From assembly GCA_040382055.1 (NCBI GenBank), contig JBEIGE010000001.1, positions 62,001 to 126,000 on the forward strand: a stretch of DNA of 64,000 bases, read 5' to 3'. Source of the DNA: JBEIGE01 sp040382055 (lineage in GTDB: Bacteria; Pseudomonadota; Gammaproteobacteria; Burkholderiales; Burkholderiaceae_C). Made by a program: the position numbers and the translations under genes. The notes under the pieces are model-generated. The model saw only the letters and a program-made list of their open reading frames with translations. It was not told where the DNA came from and did no database searches. Shown piece after piece: positions 34,369 through 42,811 of this stretch (positions are counted from its first letter, which is position 1; every line of letters begins with the position of its first letter).

Positions 34369-35273
34369 GTGCGCCTCCGTGGGTCAATCAGGTCGCGCAG
34401 GCCGTCGCCCAGCAAATTGAAGGTAAACACCGCCAGCATCAACACCAGGCCGGGGAAAAGGGCAATCCACCACTCACCCGAGATGATGTAGGTGGCCCCT
34501 TCTGCCACCATGATGCCCCACTCCGCCGCCGGCGGGCTGACACCCAGGCCAATAAAGCTCAGCCCGGCGGCATTGAGGATGGCCCAGCCCATATTGAGCG
34601 AAACCTGCACCATCATGGGCGGCATGGCGTTGGGGATGAGGTGAAACAGCAAAATGCGGAGGTCGCCATTGCCCGCCAGCCGCGCCGCCTCAACAAAGCC
34701 GGCATCGCGCCGCACATTGACCTCGGTGCGCGCCACCCGGATGTAAAACGGCAGGTTCACCACCGCCGTGGCAAGAATGATATTGGCCACCGAATTGCCC
34801 AGCGCCGCCACGATGCCCATGGCAAGCACAAACAGTGGAAAGCTCATGACCATGTCGCAAGCACGCATGATGATGCGGTCAAACCAGCCACCAAAATAGC
34901 CCGCACAGGCCCCCAGCAAACCACCCACCACAAACGAAGCCAGCACGGCGGAGAGGGCAATCACAAAGTCGATCCGGGTGGCCACCAGCACGCGCGACAA
35001 AATATCCCGCCCCAGCGCATCGGTACCAAACCAATGCGACATGCTTGGCGGCGACAAGGGCGGCCCGACATTGGAGGCCAGGGCATCAAACGGGGCAATC
35101 AGGTGGCCAAAAATAGCCACCAGCACAAACAGCAAAAACAAAACCGCCGCCACCAGGGTGAAGGGGTTGTCGGTCAGCACATAACGTGCATGCGACCACC
35201 ATGATTTGGAAGGCACTTTGTTTTTTGTAGCGCCTACGTCTTTATCAGCAAGGGTTTGCACGGTATTTGTCAT
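34365..35273 (-). CDS. Peptide-type ABC transporter permease (DppC-like)
   Basis: About 302 residues from MTNTVQTLADKDVG; the longer open frame to 35306 would run into dppB. It has five to six membrane helices, the DppC N-terminal domain (NPFTLVAAVLFLLFVLVAIFG), the motif HWFGTDALGRDILSRVL and the EAA loop EAARLAGNGDLRILLFHLIPN. It pairs with the DppB-like permease encoded four bases upstream. Confidence 0.92.
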   Translation of the reverse strand: MTNTVQTLADKDVGATKNKVPSKSWWSHARYVLTDNPFTLVAAVLFLLFVLVAIFGHLIAPFDALASNVGPPLSPPSMSHWFGTDALGRDILSRVLVATRIDFVIALSAVLASFVVGGLLGACAGYFGGWFDRIIMRACDMVMSFPLFVLAMGIVAALGNSVANIILATAVVNLPFYIRVARTEVNVRRDAGFVEAARLAGNGDLRILLFHLIPNAMPPMMVQVSLNMGWAILNAAGLSFIGLGVSPPAAEWGIMVAEGATYIISGEWWIALFPGLVLMLAVFTFNLLGDGLRDLIDPRRRT

Positions 35274-35277
35274 CGCA

Positions 35278-36291
35278 TCAGTTACCAAAACGGACGCGGG
35301 GATCAATCACCACGTAGAGCAGGTCTATCACCAGGTTGAGCAGCGTGTACAGCACCGCCATGGCCAACACAAAGCCCTGTACCGGGGCGTAGTCACTGGC
35401 TACCAGCGCGTCCAGCGCAAACGAGCCCAGGCCCGGCCAGGCAAACACCTTCTCCACAATCACACTCATGCCCAGCAAAAACGAAAACACCATGCCCAGC
35501 GTGGTCACCACCGGCAGCAAGGCGTTGCGCAGGGCGTAGCGAACCAGCACCGTGGTGCTGGACAAGCCCGACGCGCGGGCGGTGCGCACAAAATCAGCCG
35601 ACAAGACCGACAGCATGGACGCCCGGGTCATGCGGGCAATCGGGGCCAGTACAAATATGCCCAGCGTGAGCACCGGCAGGATCATCTGTTTGACACAGGC
35701 CACAAACAGCTTGGGGTCTCCGGCCAGCAGGCTGTCCAGCGTGTACATGCCGGTAATCATGGGGGGCGAAGTCAGGTAGGGGTCCAGCCGGCCCATGGGC
35801 GAAGCCGCCCAACCCAACAAAAAGTAAAACACATAAGCCAGCAGCAGACCGGTAAAAAAGGTCGGCAAAGAAACGCCTGCCGTGGTGATGAGGCGGCAGG
35901 CGTGGTCCACCCACGAGTTGGGCCGCTGGGCCGCCGCCACCCCAAGCGGCACGGCAATCACCACCGCAAACAGCAACGATGACAGCACCAGTTCCAGCGA
36001 AGCCGGTAGCCGCGCAATCAGCTCCTGGCGCACCGGTTGCCCGGTGGACAAGGCCTGGCCCAGGTCCCCGCGTGACAAATCCTGCAGGTATATCCAGAAC
36101 TGCTGCGGCAGGCTTTTGTTCAACCCCAGCTTCTCGCGCACCTGCTCTACCGCCTCTTGCGTACCGGCCGGCCCGGCAAAAAAAGCCGCCGGGTCACCCG
36201 GCAGCGCACGTGTGAGCAAGAAGGTGATCAGCACAATGCCAAACAGGTTGGGCAGGGTGCCGATCAGGCGCTTGAGGATGATGACCAACAT
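35278..36291 (-). CDS. Peptide-type ABC transporter permease (DppB-like)
   Basis: A 337-residue polytopic permease. The start LVIILKRLIGTLPNLFGIVLITFLL and RALPGDPAAFFAG are typical of DppB, as are DLSRGDLGQALSTGQPV and the EAA loop FVRTARASGLSSTTVLVRYALRNA. It ends IDPRVRFGN, the common DppB end. It lies 20 bases after the binding-protein gene. Confidence 0.92.
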   Translation of the reverse strand: MLVIILKRLIGTLPNLFGIVLITFLLTRALPGDPAAFFAGPAGTQEAVEQVREKLGLNKSLPQQFWIYLQDLSRGDLGQALSTGQPVRQELIARLPASLELVLSSLLFAVVIAVPLGVAAAQRPNSWVDHACRLITTAGVSLPTFFTGLLLAYVFYFLLGWAASPMGRLDPYLTSPPMITGMYTLDSLLAGDPKLFVACVKQMILPVLTLGIFVLAPIARMTRASMLSVLSADFVRTARASGLSSTTVLVRYALRNALLPVVTTLGMVFSFLLGMSVIVEKVFAWPGLGSFALDALVASDYAPVQGFVLAMAVLYTLLNLVIDLLYVVIDPRVRFGN

Positions 36292-36311
36292 GGCGGGGGC
36301 TCAAGCGCCGG

Positions 36312-37961
36312 TCAGGACTTGACCAGCTGGCGGTAGTCGGGCTCCAGATGGAACCAGTAGGTATAGCCGCTGATATTGGGCTGCATGGCCACATCCATCA
36401 TGGGCTGCACCAGCGGAATGCGCGGTATTTCCTCATTGGACAAACGCACCATGTCCTTGACCATGCCGGTGTACAGCGGTTTGCTCTCGGCAAAACGCGC
36501 ATTGGTGATGATCTTGTCCATGGTCGCGTTTTGGTAACTCATGGTGTTGAACACCGCGTTCTGGCCGTGGTAACACCAGAAGAAGAAATACTCCGGGTAG
36601 TTGAGCCAGCCGCCAAAGCGGTTGATCATCATCGGCATGTCTTTCTTCAGGATGGCGGCGCGCCAGGTGGCACCCGGCACCTTGTTGATGGTGAGCTTGA
36701 TGCCGATTTGCGCCAGCGCCTCCTGCACCAGAATGGCTGCAGGCTCCGAAATGGTGGCCGTGCCCAGATCGAGCGAGAGCACCGTTTCTATGGGGCCTAC
36801 GCCAGACTCCGTCATCAGCTGCCGTGCTTTGACCAGGTCGGTTTTGTAGCCATGCGCTTGCGGCCATACCGGTTCTTTGGGCTCGTTGCTGCCGCCACTG
36901 AGCTTGATGCCGCGCCCGTAAAAAGCAGATTCAAAAATCTTGTCGTAAGGCACGGCATAGGCCACCGCCTGGCGCACCTTGACGTTGTTAAAAGGCGGCC
37001 TGCTGGTGTTCATGCCGAGGTAAAAAATCGCGTTCTCAATCGGCAAGCTGGCCACCTTGACCTTGCCTTTTTCACTTGCAAAGTCAGAAAAGTCTTTGGG
37101 CGGCAGGCTGTAGGTCATGTCGATATCGCCACGCTGCAGCAGGGCGCGGCGGTTGCCGGCAGCCGGCACATCGCGCTGGATGATGCGCTTGATTTTTGGC
37201 AGCGGCCCGCTTTTCCAGTCCTCAAAACGCTCGTACACAATTTCCTGGCCCGGCTTCCAGCTGGCCACCTTGTAAGCACCTCCACCGGCTTCGTTGACCT
37301 TGAGCCACTCCGCGGCCCAGGGATCTTTCTCGGTGGCGTTTTTCTTGGCCAGTGTGGCGTTGTAAATCGAAGCCACAGGCACCGCCATGTCGGGCATGGA
37401 CAGCTTGTCTTTGCGCACAAACTTCACGTAGAACGTGTAGTCGTCAATGGCCTTGAACTGGCCCGGCTCTTCCAGCGAACCGGCCTTCATCTGGAAGGTT
37501 GGAAAGCCACCCATGGCCAGAGCGCGGTCGTAGCTCCACTTCACATCATTGGCGGTGACGGGTGTGCCGTCATGAAACTTGGCGTTTTTGCGCAGGTAAA
37601 AGGTCACGCCCATGCCGTCGGCGTCCATCTTCCAGCGCTCGGCCAGCTCGGGCTCTAGCTTGTTGAAGTCATACATGCTGGTGCCGTCGGGCATTTTTTT
37701 GCGGCCATAAGTGATCAGCCGGTCATAGGCATTCCATGCCACGCCATAGCTGGGGCGGTTGGCACCCAGGCCATGAATGTCCAGCATATTGGGGCCAAAC
37801 TCATTGGCTACCACCAGCGTTTCCTTGCGGTCCTGGGCCTGCACAACTGCGGGCGAGAACACAGCTGCAGCCACCGGCGTGAGCGAAGCGGCTTTAAGCA
37901 GCGAGCGGCGTTTTTGGTTCATGGGCGGCTGCGCAAACGGGTGGTCAATTGGCTTGGTCAT
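36312..37961 (-). CDS. Family 5 extracellular solute-binding protein of the atz importer
   Basis: A 549-residue periplasmic binding protein. The N-terminus has a twin-arginine-like signal (KRRSLLKAASLTPVAAAVFSPAVVQAQ), unusual for a binding protein but seen in this group. The mature part is of the SBP family 5 type (YDFNKLEPELAERWKMDADGMGVTFYLRKNAKFHDGTPVTANDVKWSYD at about residues 110-160). The start at 37961 is supported by AAAGGA overlapping the atzF stop 12 bases away. The ligand is probably a ureide or carboxylated urea compound, inferred only from the operon. Confidence 0.88.
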   Translation of the reverse strand: MTKPIDHPFAQPPMNQKRRSLLKAASLTPVAAAVFSPAVVQAQDRKETLVVANEFGPNMLDIHGLGANRPSYGVAWNAYDRLITYGRKKMPDGTSMYDFNKLEPELAERWKMDADGMGVTFYLRKNAKFHDGTPVTANDVKWSYDRALAMGGFPTFQMKAGSLEEPGQFKAIDDYTFYVKFVRKDKLSMPDMAVPVASIYNATLAKKNATEKDPWAAEWLKVNEAGGGAYKVASWKPGQEIVYERFEDWKSGPLPKIKRIIQRDVPAAGNRRALLQRGDIDMTYSLPPKDFSDFASEKGKVKVASLPIENAIFYLGMNTSRPPFNNVKVRQAVAYAVPYDKIFESAFYGRGIKLSGGSNEPKEPVWPQAHGYKTDLVKARQLMTESGVGPIETVLSLDLGTATISEPAAILVQEALAQIGIKLTINKVPGATWRAAILKKDMPMMINRFGGWLNYPEYFFFWCYHGQNAVFNTMSYQNATMDKIITNARFAESKPLYTGMVKDMVRLSNEEIPRIPLVQPMMDVAMQPNISGYTYWFHLEPDYRQLVKS

Positions 37962-37973
37962 GGTTATTTCCTT

Positions 37974-39677
37974 TCAGGGGTTAACAGGGTTTTGGATATA
38001 GGCGCGCCAGCCGCCCAGGTGGGTAATGTCTTGCGCAGATTGCAGGGCCAGGGCCTCGCACAGGAAACCCTGCACGGTCTGCCCGTCATTCAAGGTCAGG
38101 GTGCCTATGCCCAAGGGCGCGGGAATTAGCGCCACAAAAGAGCCATAGTGTTCAACCGGCATGTCCCAGATTTCCAGGGCAATCTCGCCACCGACGCCTT
38201 GTTCCACCTGGAGCAAGCCGGGCTTGGGTGGCTTGGTGCCGGGCAGGGCAAACAATTTGTAGTTGGCTGCCGTGTGAGCCGTGCTCACAAGGGTTGCGCC
38301 CCGCTCGGTCAGCTGGCTGTTGAGCGGCATGCCCGAGAGGTGCGCACCCACTACGGCTACCCTCACGTGGCTGTTAACAGCCGTGGTCATCAAACCCGGA
38401 ACCGGCACTGGCGCAGGCAGGGCCTGGCCCGTCGCGCCTTGCGTCAAACCGGTGGCATGGTGGTAGCGCTGACCCAGATCGGCCAGTTGCAAATCGCTGC
38501 CGCAAGGCCCAATAAAGGTAATGCCAAAGGGCAGACCGTCAGGGCGGATGCTGCTGGGCACCGAGATGGCGGCGTAATCAAGCAGATTGACAAAGTTGGT
38601 ATAGGCACCCAGGTTGCGGTTAAGCACCACCGGGTTGGCCTGCATGTCTGCCAGGGAGTAGTGGGTTGGTGCAGTGGGCACCAGCAGCACATCCATATCG
38701 CGCCACATGGCCGCTGCCGTTTGGCCCAAGGCGCGCAAACGGGTTTGGGCGTCAAACACATCGGCGGCGCTGAAACGCCGGCCCGCCGCAATGATGCTGC
38801 GCACAGGCTCTATCACCTCGCGCTCGTGCGCATCAAAAAATGGCCTGATGGCGGCATACCGCTCGGCCACCAATGCACTCTCATACAGCAGACTGGCCGC
38901 TTGTGCCAATGGCGCGTAATCAATAGGAATTAGCGTGGCACCCTGGTCTTGCAGGCGTTTGAGCGCCAGGTCAAACGCATCACTGGCCGCCTGGTCACCA
39001 TAAAACTCCAAGGCATCCGGCACACCCACCCGCAACCGCGCTGGCAAGGGCTGGCGCGCTAGTTTGAGGTGGCGCGAATACGGGTCTGCCGCGTCGTAGG
39101 CCCCCGCTTGCAACAGCGCCTGCACGGCGGTGGCCACCGTGCGGGCAAAGATGGAAACGCAATCCATGCTTTGCGCTGCGGGCACCACGCCGCGCGTGCT
39201 GATCAAGCCCTTGGACGGCTTGATGCCCACAATATTGTTCAGGCCCGCAGGCACCCGGCCCGAGCCCGCTGTATCGGTACCCAAAGCAAAATCGACCTGG
39301 CCGGTTGCCACCACATAGGCCGATCCCGAGCTGGAGCCACCAGAGACATAACGACCATCAAAGCTGTTGGGCACAGCCCCATGGGGCGAGCGTGTGCCAT
39401 TGAGGCCGCAGGCAAACTGGTCCAGATTGGTTTTGCCCGCCAGGGTTGCGCCACCCGCCAGCAGGCGCTGGGTAACCACGGCATGGTCTTGCGGCGTATA
39501 GGCAAACGCTGTGCAGGCCGCCGTGGTGGGCCAGCCCGCAGCGTCAATGTTGTCCTTGATGGCAAAACGCAGACCCTGCAAGGGGCCTTGAGCCGCACCA
39601 AGATGGGGGACATCTGGCCGGTACAGCCAGGCTTGGGGAGCGAGCGGGGATGAGGGCACCATATTGAAACATTCCAT
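37974..39677 (-). CDS. atzF: Allophanate hydrolase AtzF
   Basis: A 567-residue amidase-signature hydrolase. The N-terminal catalytic domain has FAIKDNIDAAGWPTTA (Lys at about 41), YVSGGSSSGSAYVVATG and LGTDTAGSGRVPAGLNN. A separate C-terminal domain (about 440-567: VRVAVVGAHLSGMPLN, then VGGEIALEIWDMPVEHYGSF) is the AtzF/allophanate hydrolase C-terminal domain. It hydrolyses allophanate or dicarboxyurea to ammonia and CO2. It heads the operon. A second start, MVPSSPLAPQAW at 39662, has a GGA site and lies clear of the operator-like palindrome that overlaps the first ATG. Confidence 0.9.
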   Translation of the reverse strand: MECFNMVPSSPLAPQAWLYRPDVPHLGAAQGPLQGLRFAIKDNIDAAGWPTTAACTAFAYTPQDHAVVTQRLLAGGATLAGKTNLDQFACGLNGTRSPHGAVPNSFDGRYVSGGSSSGSAYVVATGQVDFALGTDTAGSGRVPAGLNNIVGIKPSKGLISTRGVVPAAQSMDCVSIFARTVATAVQALLQAGAYDAADPYSRHLKLARQPLPARLRVGVPDALEFYGDQAASDAFDLALKRLQDQGATLIPIDYAPLAQAASLLYESALVAERYAAIRPFFDAHEREVIEPVRSIIAAGRRFSAADVFDAQTRLRALGQTAAAMWRDMDVLLVPTAPTHYSLADMQANPVVLNRNLGAYTNFVNLLDYAAISVPSSIRPDGLPFGITFIGPCGSDLQLADLGQRYHHATGLTQGATGQALPAPVPVPGLMTTAVNSHVRVAVVGAHLSGMPLNSQLTERGATLVSTAHTAANYKLFALPGTKPPKPGLLQVEQGVGGEIALEIWDMPVEHYGSFVALIPAPLGIGTLTLNDGQTVQGFLCEALALQSAQDITHLGGWRAYIQNPVNP

Positions 39678-39691
39678 CTTGTATCCAAGAT
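39676..39691. promoter_or_regulatory. Candidate GntR operator 1 (atzF)
   Basis: ATCTTGTATCCAAGAT has perfect six-base arms around TATC. The core TTGTATCCAA resembles GntR/FCD operators. It overlaps the upstream ATG of atzF. Confidence 0.55.
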
Positions 39692-39745
39692 TGAAAGCAA
39701 TAGGCGTGCCAGAGAAATTACTGTGGTCTGAAGTTTGTAGTGCCT

Positions 39746-39762
39746 AGCGTTGTATGCAAGCT
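39746..39762. promoter_or_regulatory. Candidate GntR operator 2 (atzF)
   Basis: AGCGTTGTATGCAAGCT repeats the TTGTATNCAA core of site 1. The centres are about 71 bases apart, close to seven helical turns, which would allow looping by a bound dimer pair. Confidence 0.55.
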
Positions 39763-40055
39763 GTGGATGAAATAGCTGAGGGACGTAGCGTGTGTTTTGA
39801 ACAACCGTTGTTTAGTTTGGAGAAGAAACTGCTTCTTGCCTAGAATCGAGCAAAAAACGGGTGCGGGTTTTGTCGGGATTTTTAATACTGTATAAAAATC
39901 CTAGAAAACCATCGACACCCAAGCCAGACGCCACTTACGGGAGATTTTCATGTCCAGCTTATCGAGCAAGTTTTGCTCTGTAAATTTCGTTATGCCTCGC
40001 AGAACTCCCCCTACGCTTTCTTAACGTACGTTCATTTTTCAAAAGGAAAACTCAC
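39763..40055. other. Intergenic region between the atz operon and the accessory island
   Basis: No gene is supported. It holds an A/T-rich inverted repeat, GGATTTTTA (39876-39884) and TAAAAATCC (39893-39901); a possible 24-codon reading frame at 39950 with a GGGAG site, too short to call; and a 10-base palindrome AACGTACGTT at 40023-40032. Confidence 0.5.
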
Positions 40056-40568
40056 ATGAGAATACAAATCGCGCTTGCACTGGTTTCTACAGCCCTCCTC
40101 TGGGGGTGCGCCTCATCAAAGGTGTCATCTTTGCCGGTCAGCAGTCAGACGAAACACACAGTAAAGGTCATCGCATTTGCCCCTGGGGGTGGTCTGCTTG
40201 CAGATGCCGTTGGGGTTGAGTTGTTAAATCGAGGATTCACCGTCATCGACTCAACGACGACATCAAGCATGATGATCCGGCTCAACCTAAATGAAGTTGA
40301 AATTACGCGCCCCGAGGGATTAGCCAAACTTAAAGACCAAGGAATTGATGCATTTCTTGTTGTTCGTGGCGGCGGCGGATACGATCAACAACCCCAAAGC
40401 GCGAGCGCCCGGATGAATAGCACGCACAACGGTCAAGTCTTGGCCGGTGTTACTTGGCAAAACGGGTTCGGTGGAGCTGCCGGTTCGCCAGCAGACAGAG
40501 TAATGCGCAAAGGTCTCTCCGAAGCAGCCGCAGAAATCGCAACTGCACTCGCCGAGCGCGTTAGATGA
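40056..40568 (+). CDS. Predicted lipoprotein (first gene of the accessory island)
   Basis: A 170-residue exported protein. The signal MRIQIALALVSTALLWGC ends in a lipobox (LWGCAS). The mature part has VKVIAFAPGGGLLADAVGVELLNRGFTVID and SEAAAEIATALAERVR, suggesting an alpha/beta fold like small outer-membrane assembly lipoproteins, but no family is certain. AAAAGGAAAA precedes the ATG. An attC-like hairpin starts five bases after the stop. Confidence 0.75.
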   Translation: MRIQIALALVSTALLWGCASSKVSSLPVSSQTKHTVKVIAFAPGGGLLADAVGVELLNRGFTVIDSTTTSSMMIRLNLNEVEITRPEGLAKLKDQGIDAFLVVRGGGGYDQQPQSASARMNSTHNGQVLAGVTWQNGFGGAAGSPADRVMRKGLSEAAAEIATALAERVR

Positions 40569-40572
40569 AGAG

Positions 40573-40642
40573 GCATAACCCGGCAGTCCACACGGATGCT
40601 GAGCGATAAAGCCGCGCAGCGCCTGTGACTTCTACGTTAGAA
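40573..40642 (+). repeat. attC-like recombination site
   Basis: A 70-base imperfect palindrome. It opens with GCATAAC (R''-like), a 5-base spacer, then AGTCCACA (L''). It closes with TGTGACTT (L'), a short spacer and GTTAGAA (R'). L'' and L' pair with one extra-helical base, as in true attC sites, and the middle folds as GGATGCTGAGC/GCCGCGCAGCGCC. The R boxes deviate by one position each from RYYYAAC/GTTRRRY. It separates two small plus-strand genes, as expected for a cassette junction. Confidence 0.5.
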
Positions 40643-40687
40643 GTCGCATTTACGCATCCGAAACTATCAACAAACACAGAGGTAAAG

Positions 40688-41071
40688 ATGGCTGCCGAAG
40701 CAGTTTTAATTACAGTGATTTCTTCACTTATTTCAGGCGTTGTAGGTGTTTTCATCTCGTCCTGGTACTTCTACAAGTTGGAGCGACACAAGCTGAAATT
40801 GGACTTGGCAAGACGACTACTGGGTAATCGATTCAGCATCAGTGGCGATCCATTTTCGTGCGCGGTCAATGAAGTCATTGCCGTATTCGCAGATTCACCT
40901 GACGTTCTCTCAAAATTGAGGAGCTTGTATGAAGCATTGCAAGCTCACGGAAAGCCGAATGCTGAAACTGCGCTGATTGATTTCCTCAAGGCAGTATGCA
41001 AGGACTCAGGTCTTACGCAAGCAACTCTGAATGACGCCTTCTTGATTAAGACGTTCAATGCCAGGAACTGA
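40688..41071 (+). CDS. Small hypothetical membrane-anchored protein
   Basis: About 127 residues from MAAEAVLITVISSLISGVVGVFISSWYFYKLERHK, preferred over 40625 because GAGGTAAAG precedes it and the upstream start lies inside the attC-like site. One N-terminal membrane helix is followed by a cytoplasmic helical domain (KLDLARRLLGNRFSI, then VFADSPDVLSKLRSLYEAL). It resembles DUF6680-type cassette proteins; function unknown. GCCTAAC lies ten bases past the stop. Confidence 0.7.
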   Translation: MAAEAVLITVISSLISGVVGVFISSWYFYKLERHKLKLDLARRLLGNRFSISGDPFSCAVNEVIAVFADSPDVLSKLRSLYEALQAHGKPNAETALIDFLKAVCKDSGLTQATLNDAFLIKTFNARN

Positions 41072-41080
41072 GATGGCGAT

Positions 41081-41087
41081 GCCTAAC
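41081..41087 (+). repeat. RYYYAAC heptamer after a cassette-like gene
   Basis: GCCTAAC, a perfect R''-type attC box, lies ten bases past the stop of the 40688 gene. The 25 bases after it resemble the 25 after the ACCTAAC at 42542. No matching R' box lies within a normal attC length. Confidence 0.4.
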
Positions 41088-41232
41088 CCATCTAGTGGGA
41101 CTTCCCGTTTCGTCAAGTAGCTGTGGTGATGATTTTCTTTCTTAAGCCTTGCTTACAGCCTTGAAGATGAGCCGATGCTTGGGCTCCATTCGCGCGGCGT
41201 GACAAAGCCGTCGCAGAAGGGTTATCAAGTAA

Positions 41233-41594
41233 AAACTCAAAGTCTCAACCCACCTCAGTGAACGCATGCGCCAAGCCATTGACAGCCCCAAAGGTAGGAA
41301 GCTCTTCAGCCGACGGATTGGCACCGTGGAGCGGGTGTTTGCGATCATCCGGCACAACATACGTTTTTCGCGCTTTAACCACCGCGGGCGAGAGAAGGAC
41401 AACACGCAGTGGAACTTGTACTCCATGGTGAACAACATTGAGAAGTTGGCAAAAAGCGGCCAGCATGTACGCTAACGCACAAATTTGCGGCAAACTGTAG
41501 GCATGAGTCCTCAAATCCTGAACTTCAAGCTGGGCGATGCAAAAGGCGTTGAGCAGTCTTGTGAAAATCAGGTTTTTTTACAGCCTCGTTAGGC
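41233..41594 (+). mobile_element. IS remnant: transposase C-terminus and 3' tail
   Basis: The open frame 41233-41475 encodes only the last about 80 residues of a DDE transposase of the IS1182/IS5 type: RMRQAIDSPKGRKLFSRRIGTVERVFA, then NTQWNLYSMVNNIEKLAKSG. The 5' part is missing and no left end is seen. The stop codon begins a 124-base tail (41471-41594) that recurs at 42637-42759. The tail ends exactly at a GTTAGGC heptamer, eight bases before the next gene. Confidence 0.75.
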
Positions 41595-41602
41595 GTCGCA
41601 GC

Positions 41603-42547
41603 ATGACCATTGTGGCTCTCGAAGACCAGATTCGCGACCGAATCAACGCTCGACGAAAGCAGCACGAGCTCATCAGTCGTAGCGCTGACTGGAACAAGCT
41701 ATGCAGCGCACTGGATGTTATCGGGGATACTGAACTTGGGCTCACGGCCTATCTAGAGCACCCTGCGGTAGAGGAGCCAGGCCTCTGCTACTTGCACGTT
41801 TATGGAGCATTGCAGTTATTACAGACCCAGCAGGATGCCGTCGAACAGGTATGCCGGGCCCTCGGGCTTCTACCAAAGGCGTCGCCCAAGATCCCCGAGG
41901 TCCGAGAGGTAAGAAGCAGTGCCGTCGCTCACCCCACTGCGCAGAAAGAAGACAACGTAACGAAGTCGAACTTCATCGTTCGCGCATCCTTGTGGCAGTA
42001 TGGGTTCTCTTTAATGACAGTGTTTTCCGACGACAGGCAGTTCATAGAACGCAGTGTCAGCGTTCCATCGCTCATTCGTCAGCAGCGCGAGGCACTCACT
42101 GCCACTCTAGAAGAAATAATCAAAACTCTGGATGAAACTGAAATGATGCATCGCGAGAAATTTCGAGACGAAAAGTTGACAGACTGCTTCCCGCCAACCC
42201 TAGGATATTTCTTCAGCAAGCTTTTCGAGGCGATTCACAGCCCCAGATACTTCCCACTTGGGAAAATGCACGTCGATCTAGTGTCGGAGTGCCTAGCAAA
42301 GATGAAAGCGCTGCTCGAAGAACGCGGTGACTGGGGCATATACGACTCGGTGAACTATGAGTACGAGCTGCTTGAGTACCCTATCTCGCAACTTCAACTG
42401 TTTTTCTCGGAACCCACGTCGTCGAAGCTGAGCGTCAAGGACGCGTACATATTCACATCCTTTGTGCAGAACCAATTTAAGTCGCTGCGACAGATAGCCG
42501 AAGAATTTGACGAACAGTATGCATCGTCGCCCGCGAGAGGCACCTAA
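41603..42547 (+). CDS. Hypothetical cassette-type protein, 314 residues
   Basis: Starts MTIVALEDQIRDRINARRKQHELI, eight bases after GTTAGGC; the longer open frame from 41537 lies in IS sequence. The protein is soluble and helical, with no motif I recognise (central FIVRASLWQYGFSLMTVFSDDRQFIERS; C-terminal FTSFVQNQFKSLRQIAEEFDEQY). Its TAA stop lies inside an ACCTAAC heptamer, as is usual for integron cassette genes. Function unknown. Confidence 0.7.
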   Translation: MTIVALEDQIRDRINARRKQHELISRSADWNKLCSALDVIGDTELGLTAYLEHPAVEEPGLCYLHVYGALQLLQTQQDAVEQVCRALGLLPKASPKIPEVREVRSSAVAHPTAQKEDNVTKSNFIVRASLWQYGFSLMTVFSDDRQFIERSVSVPSLIRQQREALTATLEEIIKTLDETEMMHREKFRDEKLTDCFPPTLGYFFSKLFEAIHSPRYFPLGKMHVDLVSECLAKMKALLEERGDWGIYDSVNYEYELLEYPISQLQLFFSEPTSSKLSVKDAYIFTSFVQNQFKSLRQIAEEFDEQYASSPARGT

Positions 42548-42548
42548 C
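42542..42548 (+). repeat. RYYYAAC heptamer containing a stop codon
   Basis: ACCTAAC, a perfect attC R''-type box, includes the TAA stop of the preceding gene. Confidence 0.4.
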
Positions 42549-42636
42549 ACATCGTATGTGGACTCCCCATAAGCGCAAGAGAATGATTGATTTTTTGGCT
42601 GTTGGGGATTCCCCCGTCGCTACAAGCTCCAAGCAA

Positions 42637-42759
42637 GCTAACGCGCAAATTTGCGACAAACTGTAGGGATGAATCCTCCAATCCTGAACTTGAAGCTGGG
42701 CGATGCGAAAGCTATTGAGCAGGCTTGGGGATATCAGGTTTTTTACGTTTTCGTTAGAT
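42637..42759 (+). repeat. Second copy of the IS 3' tail
   Basis: These 123 bases are roughly 85% identical to 41471-41594, starting GCTAACGCGCAAATTTGCG and passing through AATCCTGAACTTGAAGCTGG. The similarity fades after the T-run near the right end and is followed by GTTAGAT, a perfect GTTRRRY box. No transposase coding sequence remains. Confidence 0.75.
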
Positions 42760-42811
42760 AAGGCGCTCTAAATGCGCTATCAAGGTTAACTTGTTTATTT
42801 GAGGAAACAGA

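Noticed and set aside
36348..37658. A 436-codon plus-strand open frame across the solute-binding protein gene
   Set aside because: It is the antisense of a clear family 5 binding protein; its translation is His/Arg-rich with no family pattern.
39876..39905. A second LexA box (CTGTATAAAAATCCTAG)
   Set aside because: The right half-site lacks CAG; the sequence is better explained by the GGATTTTTA/TAAAAATCC inverted repeat.
39950..40024. A 24-codon reading frame with a ribosome site (MSSLSSKFCS...)
   Set aside because: Too short, with no conservation evidence; it could be a leader peptide but cannot be supported.
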